A DNA stretch of 64,000 nucleotides from Roseovarius arcticus (GCF_006125015.1 NZ_SZZN01000001.1:1984001-2048000); one strand, 5' to 3'. Shown: positions 7,661 through 16,813, counted from the stretch's first letter. Notes: a model not told the origin generated them from the letters alone. Numbers and translations: made by a program.

Positions 7661-8953
7661 ATGCGCTACATGGCCACGTATGACATGATGGAATCAATGC
7701 GCAACGCCAATCAATGGCTAGGGGCCACGGCCTTATCTTTCTCATCCTATCCTATTTTCAGCATGACGCCAAACCCTGCCTTTCAGTGGATCGCGGCATG
7801 GGGCGAAGTGACCGAGCGGACTTTCGCTCGCATGACAGTAAAGCCCGATTGGGGCATTCGCACATTCACCTGCGAGGATGGCCGCGATCATCTGGTCAGC
7901 ATAGACACTGTCGTCAAAAAACCATTCGGCAACCTGCTACACTTTGCCGTGCCGGGCCGCCCCGCGATGAAGCGCAAGATTTTGCTGGTCGCGCCAATGT
8001 CGGGGCACTATGCAACGCTTCTGCGCTCGACAGTCAAAAGTCTGATGGTCGACTGCGAGGTCTACATTACCGACTGGCACAATGCGCGTGACATCCCCGT
8101 CAGTGCAGGCAAATTCGATGTTGAGGACTACACCCTATATCTAGCTGATTTTATGCGTGAAATGGGACCGGACAGCCATGTTATCGCTGTGTGCCAGCCT
8201 GCCCCGCTTGCCCTGGCTGCTGCCGCGTATCTGGCCGAGCAGGACCCGGACGCGCAGCCTGCCTCCATGACGTTGATCGGCGGTCCGGTTGACCCCGACG
8301 CATCCCCGACCGAGGTGACCGATTTCGGTCGCCGCGTGACGATGGGCCAGTTGGAGCAGACGATGATCCAGCGCGTCGGATTCAAATACTCAGGTGTTGG
8401 CCGCATGGTTTATCCTGGCCTGCTACAACTGGCCTCCTTCATCTCGATGAATAGCGAAATGCACAGCAAGGCATTCAGTGACCAGATCGCAGCCGTTGCA
8501 CGCGGCGAGGATGGCGATCATGATCGGCACAACAGGTTCTATGATGAGTATCTGGCCGTGATGGACATGCCCGCCGAATTCTACCTCTCAACGGTTGAGC
8601 GGATCTTTAAGGGCTTGGAAGTCGCGAAAAACGAATTCACCATTGAAGGCCGCAAGGTCGATATGGGCAAGATTACCAATGTTGCGATCATGACGGTCGA
8701 GGGTGGCAAGGATGATATTTCTGCCCCCGGCCAGTGCGTCGCGGCGCTGGATCTATGTACTGGCCTGCCCGATGCGAAAAAAGCCCAGCACCTAGAGCCG
8801 GGGGCGGGCCATTATGGCATCTTTGCCGGTAGCAGCTGGCGCAAGAATATCCGGCCTCTGGTCCTCAGCTTTATTGACAAGAACAGCGGTGACGCGGGTA
8901 CGGCCAAGGTTAAAGCCACCCCAAAAGCCGCTAATAAAAACGCAGCCGCTTAA
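7661..8953 (+). CDS. phaZ: Intracellular polyhydroxybutyrate depolymerase
   Basis: The protein has 430 residues, close to PhaZ1-type intracellular depolymerases. There is no signal peptide. The expected nucleophile is Cys178 in VIAVCQPAPLALAAAAYLAE, as in the Cys-type PhaZ family; an Asp in MTVEGGKDDISAP and a His in PGAGHYGIFAGSSW complete the likely triad. It releases hydroxybutyrate from native granules. The start has a strong GAGGAGA Shine-Dalgarno. It diverges from phaC, giving the synthase/depolymerase pair usual in Rhodobacteraceae. Confidence 0.93.
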   Translation: MRYMATYDMMESMRNANQWLGATALSFSSYPIFSMTPNPAFQWIAAWGEVTERTFARMTVKPDWGIRTFTCEDGRDHLVSIDTVVKKPFGNLLHFAVPGRPAMKRKILLVAPMSGHYATLLRSTVKSLMVDCEVYITDWHNARDIPVSAGKFDVEDYTLYLADFMREMGPDSHVIAVCQPAPLALAAAAYLAEQDPDAQPASMTLIGGPVDPDASPTEVTDFGRRVTMGQLEQTMIQRVGFKYSGVGRMVYPGLLQLASFISMNSEMHSKAFSDQIAAVARGEDGDHDRHNRFYDEYLAVMDMPAEFYLSTVERIFKGLEVAKNEFTIEGRKVDMGKITNVAIMTVEGGKDDISAPGQCVAALDLCTGLPDAKKAQHLEPGAGHYGIFAGSSWRKNIRPLVLSFIDKNSGDAGTAKVKATPKAANKNAAA

Positions 8954-8971
8954 ACAGGTTAGTCGCTCGTC

Positions 8972-9682
8972 TTAACGTAAGACCAGCGGCTGCCGCATCC
9001 AGGCCATCAGCGCATCCGTCGTAGCATCAGGTTGCTCAAGCGTGGGCAACCGGCCGGCCCCTTGAATCACGCTCAGCTCCGCATAGGGAATTAGGTCCGC
9101 CAGAAACTGGTGCCGCTTGATTGGGGCCGGGCCGTCATACGCGCCGCATAACACCAGCGTCGGCATCTTGAAACGGCGTGCCTCGGCCTGGTAATCGCGG
9201 CGACGCTGCACGGCGCGGGCCTGCCGGATCACCGTATCGGTGCCCAAGTGAGCGGCCATATCACATAGTAGCTCCATCACCTCGGCCCGCTGCGGGCCGG
9301 GCGCCAACGTCCCGGGCGGTATGAAACCGGCCACAAAGGCGTCAAGGTTGCCCGCCCTCGCCTTCATGATGATTGGCTCTAGATCGGCGGCGCCCTGCGG
9401 CGTCTCGGCAAAGACGCTCGCCCCCATCAACGCGATACGCGTGACGCGGCCCGGCGCGCGGCGCACCAGTTCCATCGCGACGGACGCGCCCAGCGACAAA
9501 CCGGCAAGCGCAAAGCGGCGCGGCAGCACATCCAGCAGATTCGACGCAATTTCCTCAATCCGGTCGCCGCCGGTCACGGGCGCAACCGTAATTGCATGAT
9601 CGGCGCTAAGCTCCGCCAGTTGAGGGCCAAAGACGCGCGCGTCGCACATCATGTCGGGCAATAGAACGAGTGGCTCGTTCAT
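8972..9682 (-). CDS. Alpha/beta hydrolase lacking the usual catalytic His
   Basis: The protein has 236 residues with the alpha/beta-hydrolase fold: nucleophile elbow AGLSLGAS (Ser63) and acid region LVLCGAYDGP (Asp183). Where family members usually read GAGH followed by LPTLEQP, this one has GAGRLPTLEQP with Arg211. The codon is CGG, two changes from CAC. The triad therefore appears incomplete, unless another His such as His191 takes over. It converges on phaZ with an 18-base gap. Substrate unknown. Confidence 0.75.
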   Translation of the reverse strand: MNEPLVLLPDMMCDARVFGPQLAELSADHAITVAPVTGGDRIEEIASNLLDVLPRRFALAGLSLGASVAMELVRRAPGRVTRIALMGASVFAETPQGAADLEPIIMKARAGNLDAFVAGFIPPGTLAPGPQRAEVMELLCDMAAHLGTDTVIRQARAVQRRRDYQAEARRFKMPTLVLCGAYDGPAPIKRHQFLADLIPYAELSVIQGAGRLPTLEQPDATTDALMAWMRQPLVLR

Positions 9683-9765
9683 GGACGCGTCCTTTCAGAT
9701 TAGCGGGGCACCCGCTGGCGCGCACACTGGCAGAGAGCGCGCGGGCGTCAACCGCGACTTGGCGC

Positions 9766-10398
9766 TCAAGGGTAGGTGATGCCGCGGAATGGTGGAAAAT
9801 CGGCATATCGCGCACGGCGCGTAGCTGCGGGTTCAAGCGGGGCGGCGCCAGCACGCAGCAGCAGACCCTTGGGCGCGATATAGCTCGAAATGGTGCGCAA
9901 AGGTTTAGCGCGGTAGCTTAAATTCAAAGCGCAAAGCTTTGGAAAGAAATACATTTCCGAATAGTTCAAATGATCATGCAGCCACCATGCAAGGTCACGC
10001 CAATCGCGCCCATCAGCATATCTATCCGCGAACCACGGAATAGCCAGTGACGTACAAGCGCCGCGTTGATCCCCACCGCCCAAGTCCCAGATGTGCGAGC
10101 CGATGTTGGCGTCATTCCGCGCACAGTTCAGGCCGTTCTCATTCCCAAAGCGGTTGAGAGCGGGGCTGCGATATCCAGAGCGGATTGCAATGCGCCCAAA
10201 CGTCTCTTGCAGTGGGTCAAGCAGCGTCTCGCACAGGGCGCGGCCCATCTCGATTGCAGCGTCCGGATTATCGGGAATGTTCGGGATACCATGAAGGCTG
10301 CCGATTTCGGAATGGAGGAAGTCGCGCATATAGAAATGACGGCTGAGGCGCACCCGCCCCAACTCCTCCAGACCGCGCATTGATCGGGGGCGCCGCAT
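9766..10398 (-). CDS. Conserved protein with peptidase M15-like (D-Ala-D-Ala carboxypeptidase fold) motifs
   Basis: The protein has 210 residues. RIAIRSGYRSPALN (about 69-82) followed by NIGSHIWDLGG (about 99-109) resembles the M15 zinc-peptidase pattern SGYRS...N...SxHxxG..D, with His102 and Asp105 as possible zinc ligands and His141/His143 further on. The C-terminal half (SEMYFFPKLCALNLSY and RTISSYIAPKG) is unfamiliar. No signal peptide is visible, which is odd for a cell-wall enzyme; it could be cytoplasmic or phage-derived. Its ATG overlaps the stop of the upstream hydrolase gene as ATGA at 10398, indicating translational coupling. Confidence 0.6.
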   Translation of the reverse strand: MRRPRSMRGLEELGRVRLSRHFYMRDFLHSEIGSLHGIPNIPDNPDAAIEMGRALCETLLDPLQETFGRIAIRSGYRSPALNRFGNENGLNCARNDANIGSHIWDLGGGDQRGACTSLAIPWFADRYADGRDWRDLAWWLHDHLNYSEMYFFPKLCALNLSYRAKPLRTISSYIAPKGLLLRAGAAPLEPAATRRARYADFPPFRGITYP

Positions 10399-11159
10399 CA
10401 GCGCGCGGCGCTCGCACGCACCTCGGTTATAGCATCGTCTATAAGGCCCAAACATGCCGCGTCCGAGAACCGGTGATCGGCACCAGCCACAAGTGTCAGC
10501 CGCATATCCGGGCCACGCGCATGTTCCAAAAGCGATAATGAGACGCCCATATCGACGTCTTTATCCGCAGTTCCTTGCAGAAATCGAACAGGAACGGGTA
10601 AATTCAAGGGGCTCCTCAAGACAAGGTTCTGGCGCCCATTTTCGATCAGCTTTCGTGTGATCGTATAGGGTGCATCGTAGTCGCTGGGCAGTGAGATTTG
10701 CCCGGCCTCCATCACCTCCGCCCGCTGCGCCGCGGTGAAACCTGCCCACATGCTGTCCTCGGTAAAGTCCGGCGCGGCGGCAATGGTCACGAGGCCGGCA
10801 ATCCGCGCTGGCGTCAGCCGTGCGATCAGTAGGGCGATCCAGCCGCCCATGGACGAGCCGACCAGGATCTGCGGGCCTTGGGTAAGTGCCTCGATCACGG
10901 CCATCGCATCAGCCGCCCAGTCCGATATACAACCATCGGTGAATGCGCCCGATGATGCGCCATGGCCGGAGTAATCAAACCGCAAAAATGCGTGTCCGCG
11001 CGCGCGCGCCTGCGCCTCTAGGTGCACAGCCTTGGTGCCTTGCATGTCCGACATGAAGCCGCCAAGGAACACGGCCCCAGGCCCGTCCCCGTGGCTTTGA
11101 TGATAGGCGATGCGGCGGCCGCCATCTGTGTTTAGATAGCTGGGCTGCGCGTCCGTCAT
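10398..11159 (-). CDS. Alpha/beta hydrolase (ABHD10-like serine esterase)
   Basis: The protein has 253 residues and a complete triad: Ser103 in LVGSSMGGWIAL, Asp in LQGTADKDVDM and His in GADHRFSD. FLGGFMSDMQGTKAV and FLRFDYSGHGASSG are typical of the ABHD10/prolyl-oligopeptidase-like branch that cleaves short acyl esters or thioesters. It follows the small gene at 11166 by 6 bases and overlaps the next gene by four bases, forming a three-gene unit. Substrate unknown. Confidence 0.8.
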   Translation of the reverse strand: MTDAQPSYLNTDGGRRIAYHQSHGDGPGAVFLGGFMSDMQGTKAVHLEAQARARGHAFLRFDYSGHGASSGAFTDGCISDWAADAMAVIEALTQGPQILVGSSMGGWIALLIARLTPARIAGLVTIAAAPDFTEDSMWAGFTAAQRAEVMEAGQISLPSDYDAPYTITRKLIENGRQNLVLRSPLNLPVPVRFLQGTADKDVDMGVSLSLLEHARGPDMRLTLVAGADHRFSDAACLGLIDDAITEVRASAAR

Positions 11160-11165
11160 GCCGGC

Positions 11166-11387
11166 CTAACCGCCCACATACGGCGTTTTACTGGGGCGAA
11201 AAAACACCTTTTGATTGTGTAGGCGGCCCAGCAATTCGTCGATTTCGCGCACGCTACGACCCGCGATGGCCGCATTTGCGTCGGGGCCGCCCGGAATCGA
11301 CAGGCGCTGCTTGGCATGGCGCAAGGCATCTTCGATCAGTTCCATATCGTGGATGCCAAGTTCGATGTTTGGATTGAAATGGGGCAT
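11166..11387 (-). CDS. Small conserved hypothetical protein, 73 residues
   Basis: The ATG at 11387 is chosen because AAAGGAGCGCCC precedes it; an upstream in-frame ATG lacks such a site. The protein is a charged helical domain (HDMELIEDALRHAKQRL, then SVREIDELLGRLHNQK) ending in KTPYVGG. No named family is recognised. It is the first gene of the unit leading to the two genes at 10398-11159 and 9766-10398. Confidence 0.6.
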   Translation of the reverse strand: MPHFNPNIELGIHDMELIEDALRHAKQRLSIPGGPDANAAIAGRSVREIDELLGRLHNQKVFFRPSKTPYVGG

Positions 11388-11556
11388 TGGGCGCTCCTTT
11401 GGCGGGGTTTCCACGTCAGTCTATCCGCCCTGCCCGCTTGCCGCCAACCTGAATCGCAGCCGGGCCGCTTGACACATTCCAATGGCGGCGGCACAAGGGC
11501 CACTCACCCGCAACCGGGCGCACCTGTAGGCGCCAAACCGACGAGGAGCGCCCAAG

Positions 11557-13503
11557 ATGGCCCAAATCTCCCTGACATTTCCCGACGGCAACGCCCGTGA
11601 CTATGCCCCCGGCATCACACCCGGCGAAGTCGCGGCCGATATCTCAAAATCCTTGGGAAAAAAGGCTATTTCCGCCACGGTCGACGGCCAGCACTGGGAT
11701 CTGCAATGGCCGATCACCAAAGACGCCGAAATTGCGATACACACCATGCAGGACGCCGCGCAGGCAGATGAGCTGATCCGCCACGATCTGGCACATGTCA
11801 TGGCGCGCGCCGTTCAGGCAATTTGGCCCGACGTCAAGGTCACCATCGGCCCGGTCATTGAGAACGGCTGGTACTATGATTTCGACCGCAAGGAGCCATT
11901 TACACCCGAGGATCTGGGCCTCATCGAAAAGAAGATGCGCGAGATCATAAACGCGCGCGACCCGGTCCGCACCGAGGTGTGGGACCGCCCGCGTGCGGTA
12001 AAGCACTATGAGGACGCGGGCGAGCCGTTCAAGGTGGAGCTGATTGAGGCAATTCCCGGCGATGAGCCGTTGCGCATGTATTGGCACGGCGACTGGCAGG
12101 ATCTGTGCCGCGGTCCGCACCTGCAGAACACCGGCCAACTGCCCGCCGATGCGTTCAAACTAATGAGCGTCGCAGGCGCCTATTGGCGCGGCGACAGCAA
12201 GCGCGAGATGTTGCAACGCATTTATGGCGTCGCGTTCAGTTCCAAGGAAAAGCTCAAGGCGCATCTGCACATGCTGGAGGAGGCCGCCAAGCGCGACCAC
12301 CGCAAGCTGGGCCGCGAAATGAACCTGTTTCACATGCAGGAAGAGGCCCCCGGTCAGGTGTTTTGGCATCCCAATGGCTGGACCATCTACACCGAATTGC
12401 AGGACTATATGCGCCGCAAGCAGCGCGCGGGCGGCTATCAAGAGATAAACACGCCCCAAGTTGTCGACCGCAAGCTGTGGGAGGCGTCGGGTCACTGGGA
12501 TAAATATCAGGACCACATGTTCATCGTCGAGGTCGAGGAGGAGCACGCCCGCGAAAAGGCCGTGAACGCCCTCAAACCGATGAACTGCCCCTGCCACGTG
12601 CAGGTGTTCAATCAAGGCCTGAAATCCTACCGCGATCTGCCATTGCGCTTGGCTGAATTCGGTTCATGCTCGCGTTACGAGCCGTCGGGCGCGCTACATG
12701 GTATTATGCGCGTGCGCGGCTTCACCCAAGATGATGCTCATATTTTTTGCACAGAGGACCAGATCGAGGCGGAATGCGCGAAGTTCATCAACTTTCTGGC
12801 CGATATTTACGCCGATCTGGGTTTTGCTGAGTTTGAGATCAAGTTTGCCACCCGCCCTGAAGTGCGCGTTGGGAGCGACGCGTCGTGGGATCATGTCGAA
12901 GCCGCGCTGGAAGGCGCAATCAAGGCGACCGGCCGCGATTTCACGCTAGAGCCTGGCGATGGGGCATTCTACGGCCCCAAACTTGACTTCTACCTGACCG
13001 ACGCGATTGGCCGGACATGGCAGTGCGGCACCTTTCAGGTGGACCCGAACTTGCCCGAGCGTCTGGGTGCAACTTACATCGCAGCGGACGGCAGCAAACA
13101 GCGTCCCTTTATGCTTCACCGGGCCTGCCTTGGCAGTTTTGAGCGCTTTATCGGCATCCTGATCGAGGAACACGCGGGCAAGCTGCCATTTTGGCTGGCA
13201 CCGCGCCAAGTGGTCGTCGCCTCCATTGTGTCCGAGGCGGACGAATATGTGCAGGAGGTCGTCGCAGCATTGCAAGCGGTGGGCGTCCGCGCCGAGGCGG
13301 ACGTGCGCAACGAGAAGATCAACTACAAAGTGCGCGAACATTCGGTCGGAAAAGTGCCTGTCATCCTCGCGTGCGGGCACCGCGAGATCGAGGATCGCAC
13401 CGTTTCGCTGCGCCGCCTTGGTGAAAAGGAGACGCGTGTAGAGGCTCTGACAGAGGTACTGGACGCGCTTTCGATTGAGGCAACAGCCCCCGATCTTCTG
13501 TAA
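11557..13503 (+). CDS. thrS: Threonyl-tRNA synthetase
   Basis: The protein has 648 residues, full length. An N-terminal TGS domain spans about 1-62. The editing domain has [10 protein letters not shown] and [13 protein letters not shown]. The class II core has [13 protein letters not shown] with the zinc Cys and [20 protein letters not shown] (motif 3). An anticodon-binding domain follows at about 545-640. Typical enzymes read RAILGS where this one has RACLGS. GAGGAGCGCCC is a strong ribosome site. It charges tRNA-Thr in the cytoplasm. Confidence 0.97.
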   Translation: MAQISLTFPDGNARDYAPGITPGEVAADISKSLGKKAISATVDGQHWDLQWPITKDAEIAIHTMQDAAQADELIRHDLAHVMARAVQAIWPDVKVTIGPVIENGWYYDFDRKEPFTPEDLGLIEKKMREIINARDPVRTEVWDRPRAVKHYEDAGEPFKVELIEAIPGDEPLRMYWHGDWQDLCRGPHLQNTGQLPADAFKLMSVAGAYWRGDSKREMLQRIYGVAFSSKEKLKAHLHMLEEAAKRDHRKLGREMNLFHMQEEAPGQVFWHPNGWTIYTELQDYMRRKQRAGGYQEINTPQVVDRKLWEASGHWDKYQDHMFIVEVEEEHAREKAVNALKPMNCPCHVQVFNQGLKSYRDLPLRLAEFGSCSRYEPSGALHGIMRVRGFTQDDAHIFCTEDQIEAECAKFINFLADIYADLGFAEFEIKFATRPEVRVGSDASWDHVEAALEGAIKATGRDFTLEPGDGAFYGPKLDFYLTDAIGRTWQCGTFQVDPNLPERLGATYIAADGSKQRPFMLHRACLGSFERFIGILIEEHAGKLPFWLAPRQVVVASIVSEADEYVQEVVAALQAVGVRAEADVRNEKINYKVREHSVGKVPVILACGHREIEDRTVSLRRLGEKETRVEALTEVLDALSIEATAPDLL

Positions 13504-13520
13504 CAATACGTTAAAAACAA

Positions 13521-13553
13521 GCGGCGCGCCGCCGAAACATAGCGACGCGCCGC
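13521..13553 (+). terminator. GC-rich hairpin after thrS
   Basis: GCGGCGCG (13521-13528) pairs with CGCGCCGC (13546-13553) shortly after the thrS stop. There is no T tract, so it may be a Rho-dependent or weak terminator separating thrS from the bufferin operon. Confidence 0.3.
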
Positions 13554-13715
13554 ATCTTGCAGCCGAAATTTCCCTTTAATAACAGGTGCGGCGTTCTGAC
13601 GCGCGTCTGACAGCTTCGTGTCTAACGCATGCTTTACTGGCGATGTGCGGCTGGCTCTCTATGCTTGGTTCATCGCCGATTACCGCGATATCCAGAATCA
13701 ATGGGAGAAAACGAT

Positions 13716-14018
13716 ATGTCCACTATGATCAAGACTTTCGCCATCGCAGGCGCATTTACCGCCGCGTTGGCCGCACAGGCCACCACCGCATCCGCCGCAG
13801 AGCAAGTCAAATGCTTTGGCGTGTCGCTGGCTGGCGAGAATGACTGCAAAGCCGGCGCTGGCACCACATGTGCAGGCACGTCCAAGGTCGACTACCAGGG
13901 CAACGCCTGGTCGCTCGTCGACGAGGGCAGCTGCACTACGATGGAACTGCCCGCAATGGACGATGGCACGGCGCGCGCAGGCTCGCTGGAAGAGCTGGAG
14001 CGTGATATCCCGGCCTAA
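13716..14018 (+). CDS. bufA1: Bufferin-type RiPP precursor (DUF2282, BufA1-like)
   Basis: The 100-residue precursor has a Sec-type signal ([21 protein letters not shown], probable cut near residue 27). A core follows with four Cys at 33, 44, 52 and 73: [13 protein letters not shown], then TTCAG, then GSC. This Cys pattern and NDCKAG/CAG wording are those of DUF2282 bufferins, whose core Cys are converted by an MNIO enzyme to thiooxazoles that bind copper. After Cys73 there is an acidic tail ending [11 protein letters not shown] 13716 is chosen because GGGAGAAA precedes it and the signal peptide starts there. It heads the bufABCD operon. Confidence 0.85.
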   Translation: MSTMIKTFAIAGAFTAALAAQATTASAAEQVKCFGVSLAGENDCKAGAGTTCAGTSKVDYQGNAWSLVDEGSCTTMELPAMDDGTARAGSLEELERDIPA

Positions 14019-14111
14019 GCCAGACTGACGCCCAAGGCGCACTGGGGCAAGTCCCCCTGCCCGCGTGCGCCTTGCGGCACCCACTACACGAACCAGACCG
14101 GAGAGATCGCC

Positions 14112-14981
14112 ATGCTGGACGATACCGCCCGCCCTTCCGCCCCGCACGGCACGCTGCCACATGGTATCGGCGTCGGCTACAAGGCGCAGCATTACAGCGA
14201 TCTGATAGCGAACGCCGCCCCTGTAGAATGGCTGGAAATCCATGCCGAGAATTACATGGGCGACGGCGGGCGCCCTCTTGCGCAACTCCGCGACCTGTCT
14301 GAGCGCTTTGCAATTTCGGTTCACGGCGTCGGCCTAAGCATTGGTGGCGAGGGTCCGCTGGACCGCGATCATCTAGACCGCCTGCGCCATCTGGTGGACT
14401 GGCTGAACCCCGCCAGCTTCTCCGAGCATCTGGCGTGGTCCACACATGACGGCGCATATCTGAACGATCTGCTGCCCCTGCCCTATACGCCTGCCACGCT
14501 GACGCGTGTCGCGGATCACATCGACGCGCTGCAAGAGGCGATCGGTCGGCCCATGCTGCTGGAAAACCCGTCCAGCTATCTGGCCTTCGAATCCAGCACG
14601 ATGAGCGAGACAGATTTTCTGGCCGAAGTAGCCACGCGCACTGGCTGCGGCCTGCTGCTGGACGTGAATAACGTCTTTATCTCCGCCTATAATTTGGGGC
14701 TGGACGCGCGCAGCTATATCGACGCCTTTCCGGTGCAGCATATCGGCGAGTTGCACCTCGGCGGTCATGATGAGGACGCAGGCACGCATGGCACGCCCCT
14801 GCTGATTGACAGCCACGGGCGCGAAGTGGCGGACCCAGTCTGGTCGCTGCTGGATTATACGTTGGCCCGCTCGGGGCCGCGGCCACTGCTGATTGAATGG
14901 GATGCGGACGTGCCAGACTGGCCGGTCTTGCAGGCCGAGGCCGCGCGCGCCGCCGCCGCGCTCGCCCGTGTGCCCGCATGA
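14112..14981 (+). CDS. bufB: MNIO-family peptide-modifying oxygenase (DUF692, BufB)
   Basis: The protein has 289 residues, typical of DUF692 multinuclear non-heme iron oxidases. Metal-ligand regions are seen in order: WLEIHAENYMG, SVHGVGLSIGG, SEHLAWS, LLENPSSYLAF, LLLDVNNVFISAYN, GELHLGGHDED and DSHGREV. The expected His/Glu/Asp/Asn ligands are all present. It should install oxidative Cys modifications on the precursor encoded 93 bases upstream, in the cytoplasm before export. GGAGAG lies 7 bases before the ATG. The stop overlaps the next start as ATGA. Confidence 0.9.
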   Translation: MLDDTARPSAPHGTLPHGIGVGYKAQHYSDLIANAAPVEWLEIHAENYMGDGGRPLAQLRDLSERFAISVHGVGLSIGGEGPLDRDHLDRLRHLVDWLNPASFSEHLAWSTHDGAYLNDLLPLPYTPATLTRVADHIDALQEAIGRPMLLENPSSYLAFESSTMSETDFLAEVATRTGCGLLLDVNNVFISAYNLGLDARSYIDAFPVQHIGELHLGGHDEDAGTHGTPLLIDSHGREVADPVWSLLDYTLARSGPRPLLIEWDADVPDWPVLQAEAARAAAALARVPA

Positions 14982-15736
14982 GTGATCAAACCACATTTCG
15001 CACCGCTTTGCTGGACGCGGAAAAACCCGTTCCGCCTGGTCTGGGCGATGGGCGCGGCGGGCCTGCGGGTGCGCGTTTCGACGTTTACCGTAACAACGTC
15101 GCCTCCAGTCTGATCGACGCGCTTGAGGCCGGATTTCCTGCCGTGCAAAAGCTGATCGGACCGACAAATTTTCGCGCTATCATGGGCGTATTCGTGCGCC
15201 AGCACCCGCCGATCGCGCCGATGATCGCGGTCTATGGCGCGGCGCTGCCCGGCTTTCTGGAGCAGTTCCCGCCTTTGGCGCATCTGGCTTATCTGCCCGA
15301 TGTCGCGCGGTTAGAGCAGGCTTTGCGCGAATCCTATCACTCCGCCGATTGCGAGCCGCTCGATCCTGCAAGTTTGCAAAGCCTTGCACCTGAGGCACTG
15401 CTATCTGCACGCATCACGCTATCGCCGGCGCTGCGCATCATCAGATCGCGTTGGCCTGTTCACGCAATCTGGGCCTACAACATGCAAGCTGATGCGCCCA
15501 AACCCACAGGTGCGCCGCAGGACGTGATCGTAACGCGGCCCGCCTTCGATCCGCAGATGGCCGTCGCGGGACCGGGCGGGGCTGCCTTTGCCGCCGGCCT
15601 CGCCAGTGGCGCAACGGTAAGTGCGGCGCATGACGCGGCGCTTGCAGAGGCTCCGGACTTTGACCTGCCTGCCATTCTGGGCATCCTCATCGCAGGCCAC
15701 GCCTTGCATAATCTCAAGTCTGGAGGGGCGCCATGA
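14978..15736 (+). CDS. bufC: MNIO partner protein (DUF2063, BufC)
   Basis: The protein has 252 residues. The N-terminal DUF2063 region is recognisable in FDVYRNNVASSLIDALEAGF and PAVQKLIGPTNFRAIMGVFV. DUF2063 proteins, once called putative DNA-binding, are obligate partners of DUF692 oxidases and present the precursor peptide. The C-terminal part (about 160-250) is the variable winged-helix-like domain. ATGA overlaps at both ends (with bufB at 14978-14981 and bufD at 15733-15736) show tight translational coupling. Confidence 0.85.
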   Translation: MSDQTTFRTALLDAEKPVPPGLGDGRGGPAGARFDVYRNNVASSLIDALEAGFPAVQKLIGPTNFRAIMGVFVRQHPPIAPMIAVYGAALPGFLEQFPPLAHLAYLPDVARLEQALRESYHSADCEPLDPASLQSLAPEALLSARITLSPALRIIRSRWPVHAIWAYNMQADAPKPTGAPQDVIVTRPAFDPQMAVAGPGGAAFAAGLASGATVSAAHDAALAEAPDFDLPAILGILIAGHALHNLKSGGAP

Positions 15737-16290
15737 ACTCGCTTATTTCACTATACAACTCAGTCACTGGTGCGCTCGACCGCGCGGACGGGGTGCTCAG
15801 CACGCTCGCGCGTTTTCTCTTTGCTGCGATCTTTATGCTCTATTTCTGGACATCGGGCCTGACCAAGCTGGGAGATGGTATTTTGGGCCTCTTTCAGCCG
15901 GCCCTTGGTGCATATGCCCAGATTTTTCCCCGCGCCATGGAGGCTGCCGGATACGACGCCGGGCAGCTGAGTTTTTTGCATACCCTCGTCGTGATGGCCG
16001 GCACATGGGCCGAATTCATCCTGCCCGCTCTGATCGTGCTTGGCCTTGCCACGCGGCTGGCCGCATTGGGAATGATCGGCTTTGTCACCCTGCAAACACT
16101 GACCGATCTAATTGGTCACAATCTCTGGGCCGAGCCTGACGCCGTCGGCGCATGGTTCGACAGGGTGCCGGATGCGATCATCATGGACCAACGCAGTTTG
16201 TGGATGTTCCTGCTGATCGTGCTGGTCCTAAAAGGCGCAGGACCCCTGTCGCTAGACCGATTGGTAGAGCGCAGGTTAGACGCGCGTTAG
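15733..16290 (+). CDS. DoxX-family membrane protein (BufD)
   Basis: The protein has 185 residues and about four hydrophobic helices (about 23-45, 80-100, 105-125, 155-172). LARFLFAAIFMLYFWTSGLT and GTWAEFILPALIVLGLATRL fit the DoxX/SURF4 type found as the last gene of many bufferin and hvf operons. Its role in such operons is not settled; a redox function in the membrane is usually proposed. It converges on the 16287 gene, with the two stop codons overlapping by two bases. Confidence 0.8.
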   Translation: MNSLISLYNSVTGALDRADGVLSTLARFLFAAIFMLYFWTSGLTKLGDGILGLFQPALGAYAQIFPRAMEAAGYDAGQLSFLHTLVVMAGTWAEFILPALIVLGLATRLAALGMIGFVTLQTLTDLIGHNLWAEPDAVGAWFDRVPDAIIMDQRSLWMFLLIVLVLKGAGPLSLDRLVERRLDAR

Positions 16291-16598
16291 ACCAGCGCCG
16301 CCTGCACGTCCGCACCCCACCCCAGATAGAGCGTTCCGTCCGCGTCAATCAACGGGCGTTTCATCAGCGCGGGATGGCGCCGCAGCAACTCCATCGGCGC
16401 ATCTTGCCGCTCTGCCTCGGGCAGACTGCGCCACGTGGTCGAGCGGGTATTCAGCAGCGCCGCGCCGAACTGCGCCATCGCAGCATCTAACAAGGCATCC
16501 GGCATTGGATGTGCACGGATGTCGACCAGATCCGCATCCGGCAATGCGCGCGCGGCTTTGCGGCAGGTATCGCAGGCCTTGAGCCCGTAAATCTTCAT
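16287..16598 (-). CDS. ArsC/Spx-family protein (thioredoxin-like reductase)
   Basis: The protein has 103 residues, short for ArsC (about 115). It opens with MKIYGLKACDTCRKAARAL; the CxxC motif is the signature of the ArsC/YffB/Spx group. A later ALMKRPLIDADGTLYLGW matches the conserved substrate-loop region of this group. No ars operon or ArsR is nearby, so a YffB-like thiol oxidoreductase role is as likely as arsenate reduction. Confidence 0.75.
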   Translation of the reverse strand: MKIYGLKACDTCRKAARALPDADLVDIRAHPMPDALLDAAMAQFGAALLNTRSTTWRSLPEAERQDAPMELLRRHPALMKRPLIDADGTLYLGWGADVQAALV

Positions 16599-16813
16599 CT
16601 CATCACCCTTTCGTCTGTCCGATCAAAGCGGAATTATTAGCCACTAAGCTGCGTTTTGGCGACCGCGCCAATCCGTATTACGCACTAGTGCTTGATTTTC
16701 GCGATGGCCGTGCAAAAATCAATAGTGCAGCGGGGCCAGATGCTTGGCACCTCCCCCCGTCTGATGACCCCGGCTATGGGCCGGACATATACGACACGCA
16801 AAGGAGAAGCGGC

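Noticed and set aside
13575..13715. ECF-sigma promoter for the bufferin operon
   Set aside because: Bufferin operons are often controlled by ECF factors, but I could not find a convincing -35/-10 pair in this gap, and no sigma or anti-sigma gene is adjacent.
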